From the NCBI GenBank assembly GCA_034231615.1, contig CM067310.1, positions 947,501 through 1,011,500 of the forward strand: a stretch of 64,000 nucleotides of DNA, written 5' to 3'. The number at the start of each line of letters is the position of its first letter. The stretch's first letter is position 1. The translations under genes were made by a program, and so were the position numbers. This document shows positions 55,120-64,000 of the stretch, piece after piece. The notes beneath the pieces are model-generated. The model was not told the DNA's origin and did no database searches. It worked only from the letters and a program-made list of their open reading frames with translations. This DNA is from Meghimatium bilineatum (Eukaryota; Mollusca; Gastropoda; Stylommatophora; Philomycidae).

Positions 55120-55795
55120 ATTGCAACATCAAAGTAGATGGGATCAATCTGAAGGAGGTCAACATATTCAAATATGTGGATACATTAATAACATCAGATG
55201 GAAGATTTATTAAAGAAGTCAATTGTAGAATTGTTTCACGCAAAAGCAACATTTCACAAGATGATGAAAATCTTATGTAATATTTGTCAATTCAGCTGAT
55301 AAAGTGAGTTCTTTGAAGTTATATAGAACCAATTCTGATGTATGGATGTGAATCTTGGACAATAAGCAGAACAGTAAAAAATTATATTGAGACAGCAGGG
55401 ATGTGATTTTATAGAAGAATGTTATGAACACCATGCACAGACAAACAGCGTAATGAAAATATTGTGAAAGAAGTTAATTTAAAAAGACAGCTGCTTACCC
55501 GCATCAGAAAGAGACAGTCCACATTTTATGGACACATCACAAGAAAAGGTAAGATAGACACATTGTAACAACAGGCAAATTGAAGAGCGAGAGAGGTAGA
55601 GGAAGACCAAGAGAGAAGATGCTTGACAACCTGGAATTGTGGCATGGGAGAACATTGGTATTGGAAATGATTGACAGCACATGAAATAAATGTGAAAAGA
55701 CATGATAACCAACAACACACGGCAGGGATCATCAGAAGAAATAATTCACAACACAAGAAATAAAAAGTCATGGATAGACATGATACCCAACGTCA
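55120..55795 (+). pseudogene. LINE RT C-terminal fragment
   Basis: FKYVDTLITSDGRFIKEVN, EPILMYGCESWTISRTVKNY, FYRRML, EVNLKRQLLTRIRKRQSTFY, GHITRKGKI and RGRGRPREKMLDNLELWHGR. Stops and frameshifts. The protein tail runs into the 29-bp array. Confidence 0.87.
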
Positions 55796-57475
55796 CATGA
55801 CATGATGTCACACGGCAGGGACTATCAGAAGTGATGTCACACGGCAGGGACTATCAGAAGTGATGTCACACGGCAGGGACTATCAGAAGTGATGTCACAT
55901 GGCAGGGACTGTCACAAGTGATGTCACACGACAGGGACTATCACAAGTGATGTCACACGGCAGGGACTATCACAAGTGATGTCACACGGCAGGGACTGTC
56001 ACAAGTGATGTCACACGGCAGGGACTATCCGAAGTGATGTGACACGGCAGGGACTATCACAAGTGATGTGACACGGCAGGGACTATCATGTGACACGGCA
56101 GGGACTATCAGAAGTGATGTAACACGGCAGGGACTATCAGAAGTGATGTAACACGGCAGGGACTATCCGAAGTGATGTGACACGGCAGGGACTATCCAAA
56201 GTGATGTGACACGGCGGGGACTATCCGAAGTGATGTGACACGGCAGGGACTATCCGAAGTGATGTGACACGGCAGGGACTATCACAAGTGATGTGACACG
56301 GCAGGGACTGTGACAAGTGATGTGACACGGCAGGGACTGTGACAAGTGATGTGACACAGCAGGGACTATCACAAGTGATGTCACACGGCAGGGACTATCA
56401 CAAGTGATGTCACACGGAACGGACTATCACAAGTGATGTCACACCGCAGGGACTATCACAAGTGATGTGACACGGCAGGGACTATCAGAAGTGATGTGAC
56501 ACGGCAGGGACTATCAGAAGTGATGTGACACGGCAGGGACTATCAGAAGTGATGTGACACGGCAGGGACTATCACAAGTGATGTGACACGGCAGGGACTA
56601 TCCGAAGTGATGTGACACGGCAGGGACTATCACAAGTGATGTGACACGGCAGGGACTATCGGAAGTGATGTAACACGGCAGGGACTATCAGAAGTGATGT
56701 AACACGGCAGGGACTATCAGAAGTGATGTAACACGGCAGGGACTATCACAAGTGATGTGACACGGCAGGGACTATCGGAAGTGATGTAACACGGCAGGGA
56801 CTATCAGAAGTGATGTAACACGGCAGGGACTATCAGAAGTGATGTAACACGGCAGGGACTATCACAAGTGATGTCACACAGCAGGGACTATCACAAGTGA
56901 TGTCACACAGCAGGGACTATCACAAGTGATGTCACACGGCAGGGACTATCAGAAGTGATGTGACACGGCAGGGACTATCAGAAGTGATGTAACACGGCAG
57001 GGACTATCAGAAGTGATGTAACACGGCAGGGACTATCAGAAGTGATGTGACACGGCAGGGACTATCAGAAGTGATGTAACACGGCAGGGACTATCACAAG
57101 TGATGTGACACGGCAGTGACTATCAGAAGTGATGTGACACGGCAGGGACTATCAGAAGTGATGTGACACGGCAGGGACTATCCGAAGTGATGTGACACGG
57201 CAGGGACTATCCGAAGTGATGTGACACGGCAGGGACTATCCGAAGTGATGTGACACGGCAGGGACTATCACAAGTGATGTGACACGGCAGGGACTATCAG
57301 AAGTGATGTGACACGGCAGGGACTATCCGAAGTGATGTGACACGGCAGGGACTATCCGAAGTGATGTGACACGGCGGGGACTAGCCGAAGTGATGTGACA
57401 CGGCAGGGACTATCCGAAGTGATGTGACACGGCAGGGACTATCAGAAGTGATGTGACATGGCAGGGACTATCCGA
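55795..57475 (+). repeat. 29-bp array, about 58 units, from a LINE tail
   Basis: Unit GTGACACGGCAGGGACTATC plus AGAAGTGAT; variants CACAAG, CCGAAG, GTCACAC, GTAACAC. The flanking LINE has one earlier, unexpanded ACACGGCAGGGATCATCAGA (55717-55737). Blocks of variants recur (for example GGAAG-AGAAG-AGAAG-CACAAG at 56655-56755 and 56770-56870), showing multi-unit duplications. Confidence 0.95.
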
Positions 57476-57479
57476 AGAT

Positions 57480-57905
57480 TGAATTGCTCATTTGAATCTG
57501 TAGATCATCATTCTTGCGTCAGGAAAGCAGGTCTCATTTACTGAATTTCTTCTTCTTCTTCTGTGTCAATTCCAAACTTCTACAGTATCACCCTTTGTTG
57601 AGGTGGTCAACAGTTCTATGTAGACCTAGTCTAATACATTATCAGTAATTCAGGGGGGGGGAGGACGTCACCCTTTTTCAGGGTTGTAAACTGTTCCATG
57701 TCAGCCTAGAACAAATATAGATCATACAAATATAATTCAACTGTACAGCTCTCAGTTGTGTTGTTACTGTACAGCTCTCAGTTGTGTTGTTACTGAACCC
57801 AAAACCCACACTCACAGTAGACCTAACCTGTCAATTATTGATTATCAGAATTTTGCATTCATTCTCTGATAAACAACATGACAGATAGAGTGTGGTACTT
57901 CATAC
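57480..57905. other. spacer with a 26-bp duplicate
   Basis: TGTACAGCTCTCAGTTGTGT occurs twice at 57743-57790; a G-run at 57653. TTCTTCTTCTTCTGTGTCAA at 57547 resembles a SINE tail. No gene. Confidence 0.6.
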
Positions 57906-57909
57906 TCCC

Positions 57910-58560
57910 CAGTGAAAATCATACAAACTGTTGTTGTGCATCTATCACAAGTGATGATGACCATTTGTGTTATATCCACTTTGTAATTCAGTTAGAGATA
58001 GGCCCATGTCATTGGCTATGAGATCGTACAGGGCTAAAATGGCTTATTCAAGCCACAAATGTCCTTGGAGAGTTTGGGAATGGCATGACCACTGTAGATG
58101 GTTTTTGGTCTATCTTTGATTTTCTCTCCGCTGTTGAACTTCTGCTTTTCCTCAGACACTTCCCCCCTTTTTTTTTTACTGTAGCTCTATGATCTATGTA
58201 GCTTTACTTTACTGTGTCAATTAAGTGCAAGTTCTTCCCAAGTATCTTGGTCTATTTCAAAGGCTTTTTTGTCAATGAGGTCTTCAAGTTTAACTGTATT
58301 ATAGGGCCTAATTAAAATAAAAATATGTTTACATTAAATTAAGCCAGTTCTTGCAGTGAGGTCTTCTAGCTAGTGTATGTATTGTATTACTATTTTGGTC
58401 ACTTTGACAACGTACTGTGTCGTACTGCAACTAAACTAGTGACCATAGAGAGAAAGTCTCTTTTTTAGGCAATGACCTAGTATAATAACTTAATAAGTAA
58501 CACATGACCTGCCAAACGAATCTGTCTGCATTAGAATATAGTTCAGTTAGCGTCATTGAC
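57910..58560 (-). mobile_element. LINE-B 3' region, highly decayed
   Basis: Matches 51650-52080 in order: GATGATGACCATTTGT, CTATGAGATCGTACAGGGCT, AAATGTCCTTGGAGAGTTTG, GACCACTGTAGATGG and, at 58500, ACATGACCTGCCAAACGAAT, with deletions and other sequence between. Confidence 0.75.
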
Positions 58561-59110
58561 ACTGTCATGTGTCAACGCTAGGCAGACAGCTGCACTCAAC
58601 ACAACCACTCCACACAACACCAGACAACACTGGCACTCAACCAACACAGCAGTCAACAACCAGTCACACCAGACCTCACCACTGGCACAATACTATTCAA
58701 TATAATGAATATTTACAATTATAACATTATTATTATATTATTTTATTACCATCACGTATACATTATATATTGGTTCACTTAATTTAAAAAACGAAATGGT
58801 CATTACACACTATGTAGTGTACATTAGGGTCTAAGTAGGTCGGCCCCTACCTGCTGTTACTCCTACCTACTGTTAGTATATATTAATATAATATATAGAG
58901 GCCTATATAGGCTATATTATATTATAATCATATTATTGACATATTATTATTTATAAATTAAATATAATATGAATTATGTTAGAACGAACAACTTGCATTA
59001 AAACAATGGGATAAATTAGGCTCCTGTACATTTTCAAAAATCCGATCATCCCACAACGATACCGTTGCAGGTGGAAACATTGGTACGCGGAAACATTTAT
59101 TACAAAAATA
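58561..59110. other. upstream intron of gene 2, no feature recognised
   Basis: Begins with a C/A-rich ACACAACACC-type stretch (58590-58690) and an imperfect hairpin (GTCATTGACAC / GTGTCAACGC), then AT-rich sequence. Confidence 0.5.
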
Positions 59111-59118
59111 GTACGTAC

Positions 59119-59240
59119 CTTATGGTAGAAACTTGATGAGATGTACATCTTCTACTCGGCCATTGTTGCTGCAATTCTACAAACTGTGATGACGTCAGAA
59201 GGTGCTTCGTGAAAAACGAAACCGGAAGTATCACCTTTAT
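59119..59240 (-). promoter_or_regulatory. likely promoter and 5' leader exon for gene 2
   Basis: On - strand, in order: CCGGAAGT ETS-type site (59222-59229), perfect palindromic CRE TGACGTCA (59190-59197), CAACAATGGCCG (YY1-like, around 59163), then a splice donor ACCATAAG|GTACGT at 59119/59118. Locally CpG-bearing in an AT-rich region. It points toward the first gene 2 exon found, 5.8 kb away. The frame after ATGTACATC (59148) does not give phase 1, so the exon is more likely untranslated. The link to gene 2 is inferred. Confidence 0.5.
59152..59163 (-). promoter_or_regulatory. four-codon upstream ORF
   Basis: ATGGCCGAGTAG in a good start context (CAACAATGG) within the presumed leader exon. 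It encodes Met-Ala-Glu-stop and could dampen translation if the leader is real. Confidence 0.35.
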
Positions 59241-59244
59241 TATG

Positions 59245-59980
59245 TAAGCAAATAATACAAACACGGGAGAAGAAATTCTTTTGAATACAAATGTCTTAAA
59301 CAATTCTGAAATATTGGTTGGGAACAATTCAAGTCAAACATGCAAGTAAAAGAAGACAGCAAACAACAATATGTCTCTGCAATAATAAGCAGAAAACAGT
59401 GGACATATATCTGGCATGTAGGTCTACTTATAATAAAAGAAAACAATCACCTACAAGCATTAGAATAGGTACCAGATGACACAAGAAAAAAGGAAGAGAG
59501 ACTCTTCACAGTACAATCATCAAAGAGGGTATGACTGTGGGTGTCTGCAAAAATTTCACAGATTAGCACCACATAGCTGGAACTCGAGTGCTTTGATTTC
59601 CTGTCATATGCAACTAGTTGGACGCTGAAAGAACATTAGATAAATAGATAGACAGACAGATATAGGCCTATAGATACACTACTTTTTTTTCTAGGAAACA
59701 AAATTTGTATATGCTTATATTTACAGCCAGTGAAAGCCCCCCCCCCCCAACTTATATACAACACACAAACACAATTGATTACTTGAAAATATGAATAAAT
59801 ATATTGATATAGCCTATAAAACTAAGCTGGAAACAGTTTGATATTTCGCTAGAAATCGATCTCCCATCCTCCAAGCTCATTTGTGTGTTTCTGAATTGTT
59901 GGAGTATTTGCAACACCACACATAATGTTTATTTGTCACAAAATCACATCAACTAACAATGTATTTCACATATTGTCTAT
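59245..59980. other. upstream flank, no feature recognised
   Basis: Short ATAGATAGACAG repeats at 59641, a C-run at 59738-59748. No gene seen. Confidence 0.55.
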
Positions 59981-59984
59981 TGTC

Positions 59985-60335
59985 TGTCCTCAGGTGAATA
60001 ATGGTTGATCGTATTCACACTTGCCGTTAAGTGTAGGGGTAGCAGCTTAAGCTGTCGTTCTAAGGCCGGATGTGTCGCTGTGGTTGCATTTAGTCCATGT
60101 TTGTTCAAAGCTATCTTGATGTTTTCTATCCACCTTCTTTTTTTTGGTCTACCTTTGACGTTACGCCCGGATATTCATTTTGTATATGCTCTTATTGGTA
60201 TTTGATTTGAGTTTATTCTCATTAGACCGAACCATTTCTCTTGCTGTCTTTCGATATGTTGAATACATGATATTATACCAACTCTTTTCCTAATTTCTTC
60301 ATTTCTTATTTTATCTAGTTTAGTCACTCATGTGA
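59985..60335 (-). pseudogene. LINE C-terminal fragment
   Basis: On -: GLMRINSNQIPIRAY, NVKGRPKK, RRWIENIKIALNKHGLN, ERQLKLLPLHLTAS. Same family as 34480-34985. Confidence 0.82.
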
Positions 60336-60640
60336 AGATGACGTAAATGACCGAATTAAAATGAATAAAGACAAAGACCACACCAACCAAGAACTAGAAT
60401 AAAAAGACTTGAGGATACCCAACTTTTAAAACAATAACACGATTTTCTAGAGCGTACCTAGATCTATCATTGGTGGCGCAGGATCTGATGGCAGTGACCT
60501 GAATATAAAGAGCACCATGATGGCAATCGAAGTTGATGTGTGTGGCAACAGAAGTGGGTGTTCTGTGCTTGATGGCATGAAGATGGTTACAGAAACAGTC
60601 GATCAATCTTTAGCTGGTTTCCCCAATGCATTGCTTGCCG
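60336..60640. other. no feature recognised
   Basis: A short + frame (GNRSGCSVLDGMKMVTETVD) has no known motif. Nothing supported. Confidence 0.5.
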
Positions 60641-60644
60641 CAGC

Positions 60645-61275
60645 GTTTAGATATGATCGCGTAAATAACATTCATTCATTAATTTTCCTTTTGCGCTGAA
60701 GTTAGCGCATAAGGCAGAAGTCAGATCTCTCCAATTCTGTCTGTTCAAGGCTATTCTGTGCAGTTCTTGAATAGTATGGATATTGATTGTATTCCTTTCT
60801 CTAAGTATTGTTATTCTGAGTGTTTCTCTTGGTCTACCCCTGGCTCTTTTGCCTTTAGGTATCCATTCAAGAGATTGGTGGTGTATTCTGTTGATGTCTG
60901 CGCGTAGGACATGCCCGATGTAGGACCAACGGCGTTTTCTAATAACGTCTGTGATGATATTATGATGTGTCTCTTCTCTGATTTTATCATTAGATTTGAA
61001 TTCACTCCAATGGGTGTTAGTTATCCTACGAAGACATTTGTTCTCGAAACTCAGTAATTTCTTTTCTGAAGATAAAGAGATTTTCCAGCTCCCACATCCA
61101 TATGATAGCACCGGGATATCGCAGGAAATATATAAGCGCATTTTCGTGTGTGTGCTGATTGACTTTGACCGTCAGATATTAGACAGTCGGTTAAAGGCAC
61201 TTGATACTAATGCAATGCGAGTTGTAATTTCTGACATGACATCACCGTCGAGTGTTAATTTGCTTCCTAGATAGA
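60645..61275 (-). pseudogene. LINE RT C-terminal fragment (third family)
   Basis: LGSKLTLDGDVMSEITTRIA, LSYGCGSWKISLSSEKKLL, CLRRITNTHWSEFKSND, RRRWSYIGHVLRADINR, GKRARGRPRETLRITI, NRQNWRDLTSALCANFSAKG. Open for 164 codons. It is the source-type tail for the triplicate at 12066-12228. Confidence 0.9.
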
Positions 61276-61279
61276 AGAA

Positions 61280-61740
61280 GTTAAAAATGAGAATTATAAA
61301 ATGCTACATCTATTCCATATTAATGTATGGCTCAGAAACACGGACACTAAATAAACAATTAGAAGACAAAATTGATGCCTTTGAGATGTGGGTATATAGA
61401 AGAATAGGGAGAACATCATGGAAAGAGAAGAAAACAAATAAAGAGGTGCTAAAAACACTTAATATGAAGAAAGAACTACTAAGAGAAATAAAGATCAGGC
61501 AAATAAAATACTTCGGACACATTAAAAGACATGACACCCTATTGAAGACCTTACTTTAGGGTAAAGTCAAAGGGAAGCGAGCAAGAGGTAGGCAGAGATA
61601 CAAGTGGGAGAGTAACATTACACGATGGACAGGTTACAGTCTAGCAGAGTGCACCACCAAGACAAGAGACAGGAGATGTTGGAGATACGTTGCAGCCAAC
61701 CTTCGTTGCGGAGACGGCACTTGATGATGATGATGAGATA
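61280..61740 (+). pseudogene. LINE RT C-terminal fragment
   Basis: SILMYGSETRTLNKQLEDK, DAFEMWVYRRIGRTSWKEKK, TNKEVLKTLNMKKELLREIK, QIKYFGHIKRH, GKRARGRQRYKW and the end ANLRCGDGT. One stop after 90 codons. NKEVLKTLNMKKELL corresponds to ADVCKDLNIEDWF, the array monomer. Head-to-head with the previous fragment. Confidence 0.9.
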
Positions 61741-62004
61741 GAAGAATTTGTGTACCTTTTCAAGTTGTTGTCCAATTAAAAAATTAATAAAGTTCACGTT
61801 CAGACCAAGTTTTAATTTCTTAACGATAAATACTAAGTTGATACAATGATGTTACTGTACAGCCTAACTCTCACAGATTAAATGAAATAAGAGAAAAATA
61901 TTGAGTTGATGCAATGATTGCTATCGCGTCAAAGAAGCTGCTACAAATGAAAAACATATGACTGAGCTGCTGCAACGAATGTAAAAACTAACGTTCTAAA
62001 ACTA

Positions 62005-62465
62005 ACGTTAACAACAAAACTAACGTTCATAAGAGCTTGCATATTCCCAGTGATAATATATGGGTGTGAATAATGGACAATCACCAACAAAGTGATAAGA
62101 AAAATAGCATTTGAAACAAAATGTGACAGAAAAATCCTCGGAATACCATGGACCAAAAAGATCACAATTATAGCCACCCGGAGAGAAATTAACGTAAAAG
62201 AAAACTGGCTATACGATATGGTTCTTTTCAGAAAGCTACACTATCTTGGCCATATCAAACGAAATGGCAGTCTAGAAAAGATCATAATGGAGGGCAGGAT
62301 GCCAGAGGGACGAACAAGAGGCAGACCAAGAAGAAGATAAACGCAAAATATCAAAGACCAACTGAACATGACAGTAACAGAAGCAGGAAGACTGGCTCAA
62401 GATCGACAGATTTTTCGAAAGTCTGTGATGACTGCTACATCCTATGCAGGATGTGGTACCTGATG
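62005..62465 (+). pseudogene. LINE RT C-terminal fragment
   Basis: FPVIIYGCE, CDRKILGIPWTKK, INVKENWLYDMVLFRKLHYL, GHIKRNGSLEKIIMEGRMPE, GRTRGRPRRR, then TVTEAGRLAQDRQIF. Stops at two places. Confidence 0.88.
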
Positions 62466-62584
62466 ATGTTGTTACTATATGGTATAAATATCATATATAA
62501 ATAACACGAGATGTCATTATATTGTTTACAATTTGACTTTATTCATAAAACAAGTTCATAAGTTACATTCTTTTTATTCACCCG

Positions 62585-62690
62585 CTGCCTTCACGGGTTA
62601 GTACAGGAGTGTCTTAGACTAAGGGAGTAAACCCCTACGGGTTAACACAGGAGTATCTTAGACTAAGGGAGTAAACCCCTACGTAAAATA
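62585..62690 (+). repeat. 44-bp duplicate
   Basis: CGGGTTAGTACAGGAGTGTC or CGGGTTAACACAGGAGTATC, TTAGACTAAGGGAGTAAACC, CCTAC; two copies and a partial. Confidence 0.88.
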
Positions 62691-62799
62691 CAGAGAATAA
62701 ACTCTAAGGCAGATGATGATGTGTTAAACCAGATTCTGGTATGTCCTTCAGTTCTACTTGTTTTCAAGCATATTGACTTACATTGTTTATGGGGTGCAG

Positions 62800-63190
62800 A
62801 GACGTTGGAGCGAGCACCTGTGCTCGCTTCGCTCGCCAGGACCAGGACTCATACTGGTCTAGACCTTGCTACGCCTCCCCGCGGAGCACCCTGGGCAACA
62901 GAGAAATCTGGCCAAGGTAGCAAGGATCGGACGATCTCCAGCTGAAGGGGGAACCTGCTGTGGACTTGGAAACTTCCAAGAGAGGAAAGACTCTTCTTAT
63001 CCGCAGTACGTCCCGAGATTGTAGACAAGCTTCAGCAAAACTTTCGACAGCCTTTTTGACAAGGCTCAAGAACTTTTCGTCAGTTCCCTGTCAGCACCCA
63101 GCGTCGCGATATAACCAAAAAGTCCTTCTTAGGACTAGGTTGAAAGTGACGTGACTAGGCATCCCGAGATGGCCTAGTCGAATCCACTAC
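62800..63190 (+). other. GC-rich block, probable interspersed repeat
   Basis: Unlike its surroundings in base composition (CTCGCTTCGCTCGCCAGGAC, CTCCCCGCGGAGCACC). It ends GAGATGGCCTAGTCGAATCC, ACTACTTAACAAACAAACAA, reminiscent of a SINE end with a CAAA tail. No other copy in the window. Confidence 0.4.
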
Positions 63191-63549
63191 TTAACAAACA
63201 AACAACAAAACAAACAAACTTACATTGTTTATTGGTTATATCGATGGGGTCTTTGTTACCTCTAATATTTTATGGTAGTGTGTCCTGATATAACCTAATT
63301 GGACTTTGTCCGCTGGTTGAAAGGGGCACGCCTCTCCAAAAGAGAGGCAAACTCATTAACTACCTACCTACCTACCTACTACATACTAACATTGGAACTA
63401 ATAAACAGAGCCACGAGGGTATTACTGCAAACAGGCATGGAACGTGAAACGTGCCAGTACAAGCAGTCATTTGTGAAACGTAGCGACTGTGTGTCTCTAT
63501 TGCTTCCTGACTGTTTGTACAGACAGCAACTTACGAATTTCTGAATAAA

Positions 63550-64000
63550 GGAGATGTGTTGAACTTGATGGATAAAGTAGAAGTGTTGAACTTGATGGAT
63601 AAAGTAGAAGTGTTAAAATTGATGGATAAAGTAGAAGTGTTGAACTTGATGGATAAAGTAGAAGTGTTGAACTTGATGGATAAAGTAGAAGTGTTAAAAT
63701 TGATGGATAAAGAAGATGTTTTGAACTTGTTGGATAAAGGAGATGTGTTGAACTTGATGGATAAAGGAGATGTGTTGAACTTGATGGATAAAGTAGAAGT
63801 GTTAAAATTGATGGATAAAGACGATGTGTTGAACTTGATGGATAAAGGAGATGTGTTGAACTTGATGGATAAAGAAGATGTGTTGAACTTGATGGATAAA
63901 GGAGAAGTGTTGAACTTGATGGATAAAGGAGAAGTGTTAAAATTGATGGATACAGGAGATATGTTAAAGGAGATGTGTTGAACTTGATGGATAAAGGAGA
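63550..64000 (+). repeat. 27-bp array running off the window
   Basis: About 16 units of GTTGAACTTGATGGATAAAG plus TAGAAGT; variants AAAATTG and GGAGATG. + frame repeat VLNLMDKVE, open because 27 is divisible by three. No start context, domain or splice site; treated as non-coding. Confidence 0.94.

Noticed and set aside
55479-55771. Minus-strand hydrophobic ORFs resembling membrane proteins (candidate signal peptide of gene 2)
   Set aside because: Antisense of the LINE fragment 55120-55795; no phase-1 donor joins them to 53278.

Overview
This is a window from an animal nuclear genome. It is AT-rich, its genes are split by phase-1 introns of 0.3 to 6 kb, and it is crowded with non-LTR retrotransposon debris, SINEs and minisatellites. 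Extracellular modules (CUB, LDL-receptor class A) and the mix of I/Nimb/Ingi-like LINEs, Tc1/mariner and tRNA-derived SINEs suggest a lophotrochozoan, probably a mollusc. The host call is an inference; no marker gene is present.

Two host genes face each other tail to tail. Gene 1 (+, exons from 5384 to 16556, 5' end not found) encodes a CUB domain, three LDLa modules and a short hydrophobic C-terminus. Two of its LDLa exons are a recent tandem duplicate. Gene 2 (-, exons from 53278 down to 25721) encodes about 885 residues: three CUB or CUB-like domains, one LDLa, one transmembrane helix and a long cytoplasmic tail with two PPSY motifs. This resembles the CUB-CUB-LDLa-TM layout of Neto/LEV-10-type receptor auxiliary proteins, but orthology is not shown. 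A likely promoter and leader exon for gene 2 lie at about 59119-59240 (CRE, ETS site, tiny uORF, good splice donor). The last CUB of gene 2 resembles the CUB of gene 1, so the two are probably paralogues.

Most other sequence is mobile-element derived. There is one nearly full-length but broken LINE (37745-41790, EN-RT-RNase H), more than twenty LINE fragments, mostly C-terminal tails, three SINE types, a Tc1 transposase remnant and a pogo-like MITE. Over 40 tandem arrays make up roughly a fifth of the window. The largest are 1-4225 (39/42 bp), 28497-30182 (25 bp), 55795-57475 (29 bp) and 42703-43700 (30 bp).

The main discovery is where the arrays come from. At least six are expansions of LINE tail sequence (1-4225, 12066, 47125, 51538, 54480, 55795), one is an expanded SINE segment and one an expanded MITE end. 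Three more are expansions of exon edges of the two receptor genes, so that candidate splice sites are repeated next to the real one (6051, 35946, 50414).
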